This document shows positions 1 to 7,045 of a DNA stretch of 64,000 nucleotides, piece by piece. Below the pieces are notes generated by a model. It saw only the letters and a program-made list of their open reading frames with translations, was not told the DNA's origin and searched no databases. How positions within the stretch are numbered: the first letter of the stretch is position 1; each line of letters starts with the position of its first letter. Both the position numbers and the translations under genes were made by a program. Origin of the DNA: an uncultured Roseateles sp. (GTDB taxonomy: Bacteria; Pseudomonadota; Gammaproteobacteria; Burkholderiales; Burkholderiaceae_C); assembly GCF_963422335.1 (NCBI RefSeq), contig NZ_OY729424.1, positions 6,200,001-6,264,000 of the forward strand, written 5' to 3'.

Positions 1-1297
1 GCGACTCCTGCTGGTTCTCCTGCTGGCAGTCGAACGGCGCGACGAACTGGGCCGCCAGCAGCGCCGGCGTGACATGGGCGTTGGGACCCAGCACGCCAAA
101 TACATCACCGGAGACCCGGGCGACCACCACCGGCGCCTTCAGCGCGCGGGTCAGGCGGTCGGCCACGGCCTGCAGCAGGCTGTCGCCCAACTCATGGCCC
201 AGGGCGTCGTTGATGTCGGCAAAGTCGTCGATGTCCACCAAGGCCAGCGTGGTGCTGGCCGGGGCGTTGAGGCAGCGCTCGTCGAGCAGGGCGATCAGGC
301 GGTTGCGGTTGGGCAGCCGGGTCAGCGAATCGACGAAGACCGATTCGTTCAGCCGGGCGAACAGCTGCACATTGTCCAGCCCGACGGCCACATTGGCGCA
401 GAACACCTCCAGCAGCTGGTGGTCGATCTCGCTGAGCACATGGTCGGTGTCGATATAGGCCGCCAGGGCCTTGCCGCTGGAACCCTTGATATAGAGGGCC
501 GTGCCCTGGTCGAAGAAGCTGCGCTGTGTGGACAGGCAGCGGCTCAGCGCGCCGCGCACCCCGTCCTGGTCGATATTGTCCAGGGTCGAATTGATCAGCC
601 CGCGGTAGCGGCCGGCGGCGGCGACGATGCGCGGCGTCTGGTTGTCGCTGGCCTGCACGCAGACCAGGCCATCGGGCGGCAGCTCCAGCAACGCGCAGAT
701 CTGCGTCACCACGCCGGCCGAGAAGCGGTGCAGGCCCTGCACGGCCATCAGCTCGGTGCTGGCGCGGACAATCATCTCCAGGCCGCGCCGGCTGCTGGCC
801 AAGGCGCGGATCTGCTTGTACGAGCGGATGGCCGAGGTCAGCGCCGTGTAGAGCTTGGTCTGGGTCAGCTCGGACTTGGTCTTGTAGTCATTGATGTCGT
901 AAAGCCGAATCACGTCCAGCTCGGGCGCATAACCGGGCTGGCCGGTGCGCAGGATGATGCGCGGCTCGCTCAGGCCCAGGTCGTCGCGTATCACCTTGAC
1001 CAGGGACAGGCCGGCGTCCTCGCGCTCCATCACCACATCCAGCAGGACCACGGCGACATCGTCTTCGCGCACCAGCAACTCGCGGGCCTCCCTGGCCGAG
1101 TGCGCATGCAGCAATTCCAGCGGGCGGCCCAGAATCTGCACGCCGCGCAGCGAGAACTCGGTCGTGCTGTGAACGCCGGGATCGTCGTCGACGACGAGCA
1201 CACGCCAGACCTTGCTGCTGGGTGCGGGCAGCTCCAGGTCTGTTTCGTCCAGCAGGCTGACCAGGTCGTCAGCGGGGTCGCCCGAGGCGTATTCCAT
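1..1297 (-). CDS. Response regulator with DUF3369 and degenerate GGDEF domain (C-terminus outside window)
   Basis: Two-component/c-di-GMP signalling protein, cytoplasmic (no membrane segment seen). Reading from the ATG at 1295-1297, a short acidic N-terminus precedes a receiver-like domain that opens with VWRVLVVDDD (about residue 30) and has the LLDVVM phospho-acceptor region. A DUF3369 region follows, then a GGDEF domain starting near LAFVDIDDFADINDALGHE. The signature position reads SGDVF rather than GGDEF (complement of about 84-130), so cyclase activity is unlikely. Family members of this layout often continue into an EAL phosphodiesterase domain, and reading is still open at base 1, so a c-di-GMP phosphodiesterase with a regulatory pseudo-GGDEF is the likeliest identity; the EAL part itself cannot be seen. 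It follows the his terminator on the same strand and appears to be a separate transcription unit. Confidence 0.85.
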   Translation of the reverse strand, partial: MEYASGDPADDLVSLLDETDLELPAPSSKVWRVLVVDDDPGVHSTTEFSLRGVQILGRPLELLHAHSAREARELLVREDDVAVVLLDVVMEREDAGLSLVKVIRDDLGLSEPRIILRTGQPGYAPELDVIRLYDINDYKTKSELTQTKLYTALTSAIRSYKQIRALASSRRGLEMIVRASTELMAVQGLHRFSAGVVTQICALLELPPDGLVCVQASDNQTPRIVAAAGRYRGLINSTLDNIDQDGVRGALSRCLSTQRSFFDQGTALYIKGSSGKALAAYIDTDHVLSEIDHQLLEVFCANVAVGLDNVQLFARLNESVFVDSLTRLPNRNRLIALLDERCLNAPASTTLALVDIDDFADINDALGHELGDSLLQAVADRLTRALKAPVVVARVSGDVFGVLGPNAHVTPALLAAQFVAPFDCQQENQQES

Positions 1298-1404
1298 TTT
1301 TCCGTGTGTGATGGCGGTGACTGCGAATGGATTACACCATGTCACTTACACCGCCATGGCCGGAGATGGCCGCCCAGTCGTGTGTAAATCACAGGCAAAG
1401 GGCG

Positions 1405-1441
1405 GAAAAACGAGAAAACCCGGGTTTCGGAGCAGCCCGGG
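1405..1441 (-). terminator. Rho-independent terminator after hisA
   Basis: On the minus strand, just after the hisA stop, two CCCGGG hexamers (1436-1441 and 1419-1424) can pair across an 11-nt loop. They are followed by TTTT and then a second T-run. This closes the his operon at hisA and separates it from the downstream response-regulator gene. Confidence 0.6.
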
Positions 1442-1447
1442 GGCAGG

Positions 1448-2188
1448 CTAGCCGTTGAGTTCGTCGGCCCGCGCCTGGGCCGCGCTGAAGTCCAGATCGC
1501 CGGTGTAGATCGCCCGGCCGCAGATCACGCCCTCGATGCCTTCGCTCTCGACCTCGCACAGCCGCTCGATATCGGCCAGATTGGACAGGCCGCCCGAGGC
1601 GATGACCGGAATCTTCAGCGCCTGGGCCAGCTTCACGGTGGCCTCGATATTGATGCCCGCGAGCATGCCGTCGCGGCCGATGTCGGTGTAGATCACACCC
1701 TCGACGCCATAGCCTTCGAACTTCTTGGCCAGGTCTATGACCTCGTGGCCGGTCAGCTTGCTCCAGCCATCGGTGGCAACCTTGCCGTCCTTGGCGTCGA
1801 GGCCGACAATGATGTGGCCGCCGAAGGCGCTGCAGGCGTCCAGCAGGAAGCCCGGGTTCTTCACCGCGGCGGTGCCGACGATGATGAAGCTCAGGCCGCC
1901 ATCCAGATAGCGCTCGATGGTGTCCAGGTCGCGGATGCCGCCACCCAGTTGCACCGGCACCTCGTTGCCGACCTCACGAAGAATGGCCCGTATCGCCGCC
2001 TCGTTGACGGGCTTGCCGGCAAAGGCGCCGTTCAAGTCCACCAGATGCAGGCGCCGCGCGCCGGCATCGACCCAGCGTCTGGCCATCTCGGCCGGATCTT
2101 CACCAAAGGTGGTGGAGTCATTCATGTCGCCCTGCTTGAGGCGTACACATTTGCCGTCTTTCAGGTCAATCGCAGGAATCAGCAGCAT
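1448..2188 (-). CDS. hisA: Phosphoribosylformimino-5-aminoimidazole carboxamide ribotide isomerase
   Basis: Fourth step of histidine synthesis: isomerises ProFAR to PRFAR in the cytoplasm as a single (beta/alpha)8 barrel. The protein (246 aa, normal length) starts MLLIPAIDLKDGKCVRL with the catalytic Asp in PAIDLKDG, and the second catalytic Asp lies in YTDIGRDGM; phosphate-binding loops VQLGGGIRD and VIASGGLSN are present. The ATG at 2186-2188 is chosen over an upstream in-frame ATG because it puts the first barrel strand at the N-terminus as in the family. It is the last gene of the hisC-B-H-A block, 87 bp after hisH. hisF and hisI, which usually follow hisA in Burkholderiales, are not here. 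Confidence 0.97.
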   Translation of the reverse strand: MLLIPAIDLKDGKCVRLKQGDMNDSTTFGEDPAEMARRWVDAGARRLHLVDLNGAFAGKPVNEAAIRAILREVGNEVPVQLGGGIRDLDTIERYLDGGLSFIIVGTAAVKNPGFLLDACSAFGGHIIVGLDAKDGKVATDGWSKLTGHEVIDLAKKFEGYGVEGVIYTDIGRDGMLAGINIEATVKLAQALKIPVIASGGLSNLADIERLCEVESEGIEGVICGRAIYTGDLDFSAAQARADELNG

Positions 2189-2275
2189 GGCCGATGGTGT
2201 CGTAGTGAGGAAAAGGGGCCCGCCGTATTGGAGGGGCAATCGGAGGGGCAGTCGGTTGAGCGTGTAGGCATTGCC

Positions 2276-2950
2276 TCAGGGCATCCAGTGCAGGAAATTG
2301 CGGTACAGGGCAAGCCCATGGGCGGCGCTCTTTTCGGGGTGAAACTGGGTGGCGAAAATATTATCTCTAGCCACGGCGCAGGTAAAGCGTTGGCCGTAAA
2401 CGGTCTCGCCCGCACTGTGGCGCGGGTCAGACGGGCGGGCGTAGAAGCTGTGCACGAAGTAGAACCAAGCCTGGTCGGGCACATCCTGCCACAGCGCGTG
2501 CGGCCGCGCCTGACCTTCTGCCTGCTGATTTGTCTGGAACACCTGGTTCCAGCCCATTTGCGGCACCTTGTAGCGGCTGCCATCGGGCTGCAACTGGCCG
2601 TCGAGCTGGAAGCGGTGCACCCGGCCCGGGATCAGCCCCAGGCCCGGCGTGTCCTGCTCCTCGCTGCTGTCCAGCAGCATCTGCATGCCCACGCAGACGC
2701 CCATCAGCGGCTTGTTGGCGGCCGCATGCAGCACCGCCTCCTGCAGGCCGGAGTCGCGCAGCTCGCGCATGCACTCGCGCATCGCGCCCTGGCCCGGCAG
2801 CACGATGCGCTCGGCGGCGAACACCTCATCGGGCTTGGAAGTGACGATGACCTCGACGCCCTCGCCCGCCGCCACATGCATCACCGCCTGCGACACCGAG
2901 CGCAGATTGCCCATGCCGTAGTCGACGACGGCAACCGTCCGTTGTGCCAT
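2276..2950 (-). CDS. hisH: Imidazole glycerol phosphate synthase, glutaminase subunit
   Basis: Glutamine amidotransferase that supplies ammonia to HisF for IGP and AICAR formation. At 224 aa it is a class I amidotransferase: VAVVDYGMGNLRSV at the N-terminus, the nucleophile Cys in GVCVGMQML (about residue 84), and the His/Glu of the triad in TQFHPEKS near the C-terminus. Its start overlaps the hisB stop by one base (TAATG arrangement at 2950), so the two are probably translationally coupled. Its partner HisF is not encoded in the window. Confidence 0.96.
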   Translation of the reverse strand: MAQRTVAVVDYGMGNLRSVSQAVMHVAAGEGVEVIVTSKPDEVFAAERIVLPGQGAMRECMRELRDSGLQEAVLHAAANKPLMGVCVGMQMLLDSSEEQDTPGLGLIPGRVHRFQLDGQLQPDGSRYKVPQMGWNQVFQTNQQAEGQARPHALWQDVPDQAWFYFVHSFYARPSDPRHSAGETVYGQRFTCAVARDNIFATQFHPEKSAAHGLALYRNFLHWMP

Positions 2951-3552
2951 TACAGACTTCCTTTGGTCGACGGAATCACGCCCAGCGACCGCTCATCCAA
3001 AGTCATCGCCATGCGCAACGCCCGGCCGAAGGCCTTGAACACCGTCTCCGCCTGGTGGTGGGCGTTTTCGCCCTTCAGGTTGTCGATGTGCAGGCTGACC
3101 AGTGCGTGATTGACGAAGCCCTGGAAGAATTCATAGGTCAGCTGGGTGTCGAAGGCGCCGACCATGCCGCTCTTGAAGGGCACATGCATATGCAGGCCGG
3201 GCCGGCCGGAGAAATCGACCACCACGCGGGACAGTGCCTCGTCCAGCGGCACATAGGCGTGGCCGTAGCGGGTCAGGCCTTTTTTGTCGCCGATCGCCTG
3301 GGCGACGGCCAGGCCCAGGGTGATGCCCACGTCTTCCACCGTGTGGTGGCCGTCGATGTGCAGGTCTCCCTTGGCGTCGATGTCGAGGTCAATCAGGCCG
3401 TGGCGGGCGATCTGGTCCAGCATATGGTCGAAGAAGCCGATGCCGGTGTGCAGCCTGGCCTCGCCGGTGCCGTCCAGATTGACGCGCACGCGTATCTGCG
3501 TTTCCTTGGTATTGCGCTCGACTTCGGCAATGCGTTGAACAACGCTACTCAT
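2950..3552 (-). CDS. hisB: Imidazoleglycerol-phosphate dehydratase
   Basis: Manganese-dependent dehydration of IGP to imidazole acetol phosphate. This is the 200-aa monofunctional form, without the N-terminal phosphatase domain found in enterobacterial HisB. Metal-binding motifs are DHMLDQIARHG, DGHHTVEDVG and the C-terminal ENAHHQAE. The ATG at 3550-3552 is chosen because MSSVVQRIAEVERNTKET matches the family N-terminus and shares a base with the hisC stop (TGATG), while the longer upstream reading frame is only the shadow of hisC. Confidence 0.96.
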   Translation of the reverse strand: MSSVVQRIAEVERNTKETQIRVRVNLDGTGEARLHTGIGFFDHMLDQIARHGLIDLDIDAKGDLHIDGHHTVEDVGITLGLAVAQAIGDKKGLTRYGHAYVPLDEALSRVVVDFSGRPGLHMHVPFKSGMVGAFDTQLTYEFFQGFVNHALVSLHIDNLKGENAHHQAETVFKAFGRALRMAMTLDERSLGVIPSTKGSL

Positions 3553-4637
3553 CACAAACTCGCTTTCAGGGCAGACAGCATCATGGCATTTTCCTGGGCA
3601 TTGCTGACCGTGATGCGCAGGCAGTTGGCCAGCGACGGGTGCATGGCCGAGACATTCTTGATCAGCACGCCACGCGCCTTCATGCCCTCGAAGGTGGCCG
3701 CAGCATCCGCCACCCGCGCCAGAATCATATTGCCCTGGCTGGGAAACGGGTGCACGCCGGGCAGGGCCTGCAGCTCGGCAAACAGCAGTTCGCGCTGCTC
3801 GCGCAGGATGGCCGCCTGGCGCCGGTACTCGCCCACATGCTCCAGCGCGAACAGCGCCGCCTCGGTGTTCAGCACGCCCACATTGAACGGCGGGCGAAGC
3901 TTGTCGATCTCGGCAATCAGCGCCTTGCGGCCCATCAGATAGCCGATGCGCACCCCGGCCAGGCCGAACTTGCTCATCGTGCGCATGATCAGCACATGCT
4001 CGTGGCGGACCAGCAGCGGCATCGAGTCGCGGGCGGCAAAGGGCTGGTAAGCCTCGTCCATCACGACCAGGGCGCCGATCTCGCCGGCCGCCACGATGAT
4101 CTGGGCTATCACCGCGTCGTCCCACAGGCTGCCGGTCGGGTTGTTCGGGTAGGCCAGATAGATCAGATTGGGCTTCTCGGCCGCAATGGCCACCAGCATG
4201 GCCGGGCCGTCCAGCTCAAAGTCGGCCGTCAACGGCACACCGACGAACTTAGCCCCCTGCAGTTGGGCCGACATGCCGTACATCACAAAGCTGGGCAGCG
4301 GCGACAGATAGACCGCGCCCGGCACATTGCAGGCCATGCTGAGCATGGTGATGATCTCGTCCGAGCCATTGCCCAGGGTGATGTCGCAACCCTCGGGCAT
4401 CTGGGCATGGGCGGCCAGCGCCGCGCGCAAATCGTTCAGGCGCTCGGCCGGATAGCGGTTCAGCGCCACGCGGCCCAGGCGCTCGCCCAGCGCCCGCTGC
4501 AGCGCTTCGGGCAGGCGGAACGGGTTTTCCATCGTGTCCAGCTTGACCAGGCCGGCCGACGACTGGATCGGATAGGCCTTCATCGTCTGCACATCGGCGC
4601 GGAGGCTGCGCGCCATCAGCTGGTTGAGGTTTGTCAT
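3552..4637 (-). CDS. hisC: Histidinol-phosphate aminotransferase
   Basis: PLP-dependent fold-type I aminotransferase (361 aa) making histidinol phosphate from imidazole acetol phosphate and glutamate. Motifs: YPNNPTG (residues about 163-169), DEAYQPF for PLP contact, and the Schiff-base lysine K223 in TMSKFGLAGVRIGY. Its ATG (4635-4637) overlaps the stop of the upstream PIN-domain gene by 4 bases, so in this genome hisC appears to be read from a transcript that begins with a toxin-antitoxin pair rather than directly from hisD. Confidence 0.96.
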   Translation of the reverse strand: MTNLNQLMARSLRADVQTMKAYPIQSSAGLVKLDTMENPFRLPEALQRALGERLGRVALNRYPAERLNDLRAALAAHAQMPEGCDITLGNGSDEIITMLSMACNVPGAVYLSPLPSFVMYGMSAQLQGAKFVGVPLTADFELDGPAMLVAIAAEKPNLIYLAYPNNPTGSLWDDAVIAQIIVAAGEIGALVVMDEAYQPFAARDSMPLLVRHEHVLIMRTMSKFGLAGVRIGYLMGRKALIAEIDKLRPPFNVGVLNTEAALFALEHVGEYRRQAAILREQRELLFAELQALPGVHPFPSQGNMILARVADAAATFEGMKARGVLIKNVSAMHPSLANCLRITVSNAQENAMMLSALKASL

Positions 4638-5080
4638 GCTTGGCTTTGATCGAGCCGCTCGGGCCCGACAGTGAAGGGGTTGATGACCTGCACGCTTTCA
4701 TAGCGCTGCTGATGGGGCAAGGCCTCGGTCAGCAGCAGCTCGCAGCCCTGCTGCTGTGCGGCGGCGACGACCAGTGCGTCCCAGTAGTTGACGCCGTAGC
4801 GGCTCTCCACCGCCCAGGCCGTCTCAACGGTCGGATGGTCGATGGACCAGGGCTTCCAGTGCTGGTAGCGACGCACCTCGGCGCGGGCATCGCCGGCGGC
4901 GATGGCCTGCGGAAAGTGGCGGCGCGCACAGCCGTAGAACTCATTCAGCACCTGGGTGCTGAGCCGCCCGCAGCGGCGCTGCCAGCACTGGCCTATCCAG
5001 TCGCGGGCACGGTCACGGCGCGCCGCGTCTTCATCGTCGAAGCAGCTCAAGAGCAGGCCGGTGTCCACAAAGACCAGCAT
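4634..5080 (-). CDS. PIN-domain (VapC-like) putative toxin ribonuclease
   Basis: A 148-aa PIN-domain protein, the toxin half of a type II VapBC-like pair; family members are Mg-dependent RNases. Acidic active-site candidates are D6 (FVDTGLLL), E47 (QVLNEFYG) and D101 (NYWDALVV). At the fourth position the sequence is LLTEALPH, where many VapC proteins have a second acid after the Glu (S-E-D), so one acid may be missing. Start and stop both overlap neighbours: the ATG shares a base with the antitoxin stop at 5080, and the stop runs 4 bases into hisC. Whether it is toxic here is unknown. Confidence 0.85.
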   Translation of the reverse strand: MLVFVDTGLLLSCFDDEDAARRDRARDWIGQCWQRRCGRLSTQVLNEFYGCARRHFPQAIAAGDARAEVRRYQHWKPWSIDHPTVETAWAVESRYGVNYWDALVVAAAQQQGCELLLTEALPHQQRYESVQVINPFTVGPERLDQSQA

Positions 5081-5313
5081 CAGCGGGGCCTCGGGGTGTA
5101 GCTGTCGGCCCGGGCCTCGGGCTTCACGCCGGAGGAGCCCCAGCTCTTGAATTCAAGCGCCTCGCGCATCGCGCGCTCATAGGCGTCGTCATGGTGCATC
5201 TTCTCGGCCAGCAGCTCGCCGACCAGGCGCGACACGCTGGTGTTGCGGCGCGCGGCTTCCATGCGGGCCCAGTCGGCCACGCCGTCTTCCATCGTGACGG
5301 TGACGTTCTTCAT
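5080..5313 (-). CDS. Ribbon-helix-helix antitoxin of the PIN toxin
   Basis: A 77-aa protein starting MKNVTVTMEDGVADWARMEA, a beta strand plus helix typical of CopG/RHH DNA-binding proteins. The second helix, NTSVSRLVGELLAEKM, is followed by a flexible polar tail likely to wrap the toxin. The start at 5311-5313 is preferred because the RHH strand then begins at residue 2; a longer reading frame would run through the operator repeats. It sits directly upstream of the PIN gene with a one-base overlap, the usual antitoxin-first order, and two tandem palindromes lie 15-43 bp upstream. Confidence 0.85.
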   Translation of the reverse strand: MKNVTVTMEDGVADWARMEAARRNTSVSRLVGELLAEKMHHDDAYERAMREALEFKSWGSSGVKPEARADSYTPRPR

Positions 5314-5327
5314 GGCCCGAAGCGTAC

Positions 5328-5356
5328 CACGAAGTTCGTGCAACACGAAGTTCGTG
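5328..5356. promoter_or_regulatory. Tandem palindromic operators upstream of the toxin-antitoxin pair
   Basis: Two identical copies of CACGAAGTTCGTG (5328-5340 and 5344-5356), each a 6-bp inverted repeat around a central G, separated by CAA (16-bp period). They lie immediately before the antitoxin start in an otherwise AT-richer stretch. Tandem half-site arrays like this are typical autoregulatory operators for RHH antitoxins. Assignment to this antitoxin is inferred from position and symmetry. Confidence 0.75.
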
Positions 5357-5433
5357 ACTTCTAATTGCACTATTTATCAATTTCGTTTTCATTTTGCGCG
5401 GATAGCGACGAAAGTACTGAAAAGGGAGCCGTT

Positions 5434-5452
5434 CTTGGACGGGCTGTCCAAG
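5434..5452. promoter_or_regulatory. Inverted repeat in the chemoreceptor leader
   Basis: CTTGGAC (5434-5440) and GTCCAAG (5446-5452) form a perfect 7-bp inverted repeat with loop GGGCT, 32 bp before the chemoreceptor start and upstream of its strong GGAGG ribosome site (5476-5480). It could be a leader hairpin or an operator; no T-run follows. Confidence 0.4.
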
Positions 5453-5484
5453 CGCACAGCCCGCACCAGTCGATCGGAGGCATC

Positions 5485-7035
5485 ATGGCCACGACAAATC
5501 GTGTGAGATCGATGCCACTGCGACTGCGCATTGCCGTGCTCGCCCTGGTGGGTTTGAGCGCCGCCCTGGTCATGCTGGCCCAGTCGCTGTGGAGCTACAC
5601 GCAGTTGCAGGCCAATGCCGCCAAAGCCTTCGTGGCCAAGGACGTGGTGGCCGACATCCTGCCGCCACCGATGTATTTGATCGAGCTGCGCCTGGCCATG
5701 TCGGCCGCCGTCGAGGCCACGCTGACGCCGGCCCAGGGCCGCGAAACGCTGGAGCGCCTGGCCGGTGAATACGAGGCCCGCATCAAGTACTGGCGCGACA
5801 ACCCGCCCTACGGCCTGGAGAAAGCGCTGCTGGGCGCCCAGCATGAACAGGCCCAGCTGATGCTCGCCGCCTCGCGCGATCAGGTGATCGCACCGCTGCT
5901 GCGCGGCGATACCGCTGCCGCCCGCGAGGGCCTGAAGGCTGTGCACCAGCTTTACGAGCGCCATCGCGGCGCTGTCGACCAGACGGTGCTGCAGGCCAAT
6001 GCCTTTGCCGATCAGGCGATGGCCGACTTCGACGCCGCACGCACCCAGGGCCTGTGGGTGATGCCGGCGGTGGCGGTGCTGCTGTCGGTGCTGCTGCTGA
6101 TCGGCTATCTGTGGCTGCTGCGCAGCGTCATGTCACCGCTGCGCCAGGCGATGCAACTCACCCGCGCGGTGGCCCTGGGCGATCTGCGCGGCGGCGAACA
6201 GACGCAGCACGGTGGCGATGAGCTTGGGCAGCTGCAGGCCGAGCTGGGCACCATGGTCTGCCAGCTGCGCGGCTTCATCCAGCGCGTGCGCGAAGGCAGC
6301 TCGACGATCACCCTGGCCTCCACCGAGATCGCCGTGGGCAATAGCGATCTGTCCGCACGCACCGAGCAGCAGGCGGCGCGTTTGCAGCAGGCCGCCCAGG
6401 CCATGCAGGCGATGGCCGATGTGGTGGGCCACAGCGCCGGCAGCGCGCGCGAGGCCGACGCCCTGGCCCGCCAGGCCTCGACCACGGCAGCGCGCGGAGG
6501 CGCGGCTGTCGGCGAGGTGGTGCAGACCATGCAGGGCATACAGGCCGCCAGCCACCGAATTGCCGACATCACCGGCGTGATCGACGGCATCGCCTTCCAG
6601 ACCAATATCCTGGCGCTGAACGCTGCCGTCGAGGCCGCACGGGCCGGCGAACAGGGGCGCGGCTTTGCCGTCGTGGCGGCCGAGGTGCGCTCGCTGGCCC
6701 AGCGCAGCGCCACCGCGGCGCGCGAGATCAAGGCGCTGATACAGGACAGTGTGAGCCGGGTCGAGAGCGGCGGCCGCACTGTGGCCGAGGCCCGCTCCAC
6801 CATAGACGAAGTGGTGCAGCAGGTGCAGAGGGTCAGCGCCCTGATGGGTCAGACCGAGGCGGCGATACGGGCACAGAGCGAGGCCGTCAGCGGCATGGGC
6901 CAGACGCTGCACGAGATCGACGAGGGCACGCAGCAGAACGCCGCCCTGGTGGAGCAGACCGCCGCCGCGGCCGAAAGCCTGCGCCAGCAGACGCAGGGCG
7001 TCGATCAGGCGCTGGGCGCGTTCCGCGTCGCCTGA
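5485..7035 (+). CDS. Methyl-accepting chemotaxis protein
   Basis: Inner-membrane chemoreceptor, 516 aa from the ATG at 5485 with GGAGG 4 bases upstream (a longer frame without a good site was rejected). Order: TM1 (about 14-36), a helical periplasmic sensor of about 160 residues (four-helix-bundle type), TM2 (about 191-213), HAMP, then a long coiled-coil signalling domain. The invariant hairpin tip reads IAFQTNILALNAAVEAARAG, followed by EQGRGFAVVAAEVRSLAQRSA. It ends in GAFRVA with no CheR-binding pentapeptide. It is transcribed against the his genes and sits exactly between hisD and the toxin-antitoxin/hisC block, as if inserted there. Ligand unknown. Confidence 0.95.
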   Translation: MATTNRVRSMPLRLRIAVLALVGLSAALVMLAQSLWSYTQLQANAAKAFVAKDVVADILPPPMYLIELRLAMSAAVEATLTPAQGRETLERLAGEYEARIKYWRDNPPYGLEKALLGAQHEQAQLMLAASRDQVIAPLLRGDTAAAREGLKAVHQLYERHRGAVDQTVLQANAFADQAMADFDAARTQGLWVMPAVAVLLSVLLLIGYLWLLRSVMSPLRQAMQLTRAVALGDLRGGEQTQHGGDELGQLQAELGTMVCQLRGFIQRVREGSSTITLASTEIAVGNSDLSARTEQQAARLQQAAQAMQAMADVVGHSAGSAREADALARQASTTAARGGAAVGEVVQTMQGIQAASHRIADITGVIDGIAFQTNILALNAAVEAARAGEQGRGFAVVAAEVRSLAQRSATAAREIKALIQDSVSRVESGGRTVAEARSTIDEVVQQVQRVSALMGQTEAAIRAQSEAVSGMGQTLHEIDEGTQQNAALVEQTAAAAESLRQQTQGVDQALGAFRVA

Positions 7036-7045
7036 GCTACTTTTT

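Noticed and set aside
74..1387. Long plus-strand reading frame opposite the DUF3369 regulator
   Set aside because: It is the antisense shadow of a clear receiver/GGDEF gene; composition (Gln/His/Ala-rich) is typical of shadows in GC-rich DNA. The same holds for the many long frames opposite hisD, tctC, feoB, the haem peroxidase and others.
5365..5484. 40-residue N-terminal extension of the chemoreceptor
   Set aside because: It would run through the promoter region and an inverted repeat; the ATG at 5485 has a near-perfect GGAGG and gives a normal membrane-first start.
4634..7035. Mobile element carrying the chemoreceptor and toxin-antitoxin pair into the his operon
   Set aside because: No integrase, transposase or flanking direct repeats are visible at 7036-7045 or 4630-4640, so the route of insertion cannot be stated.
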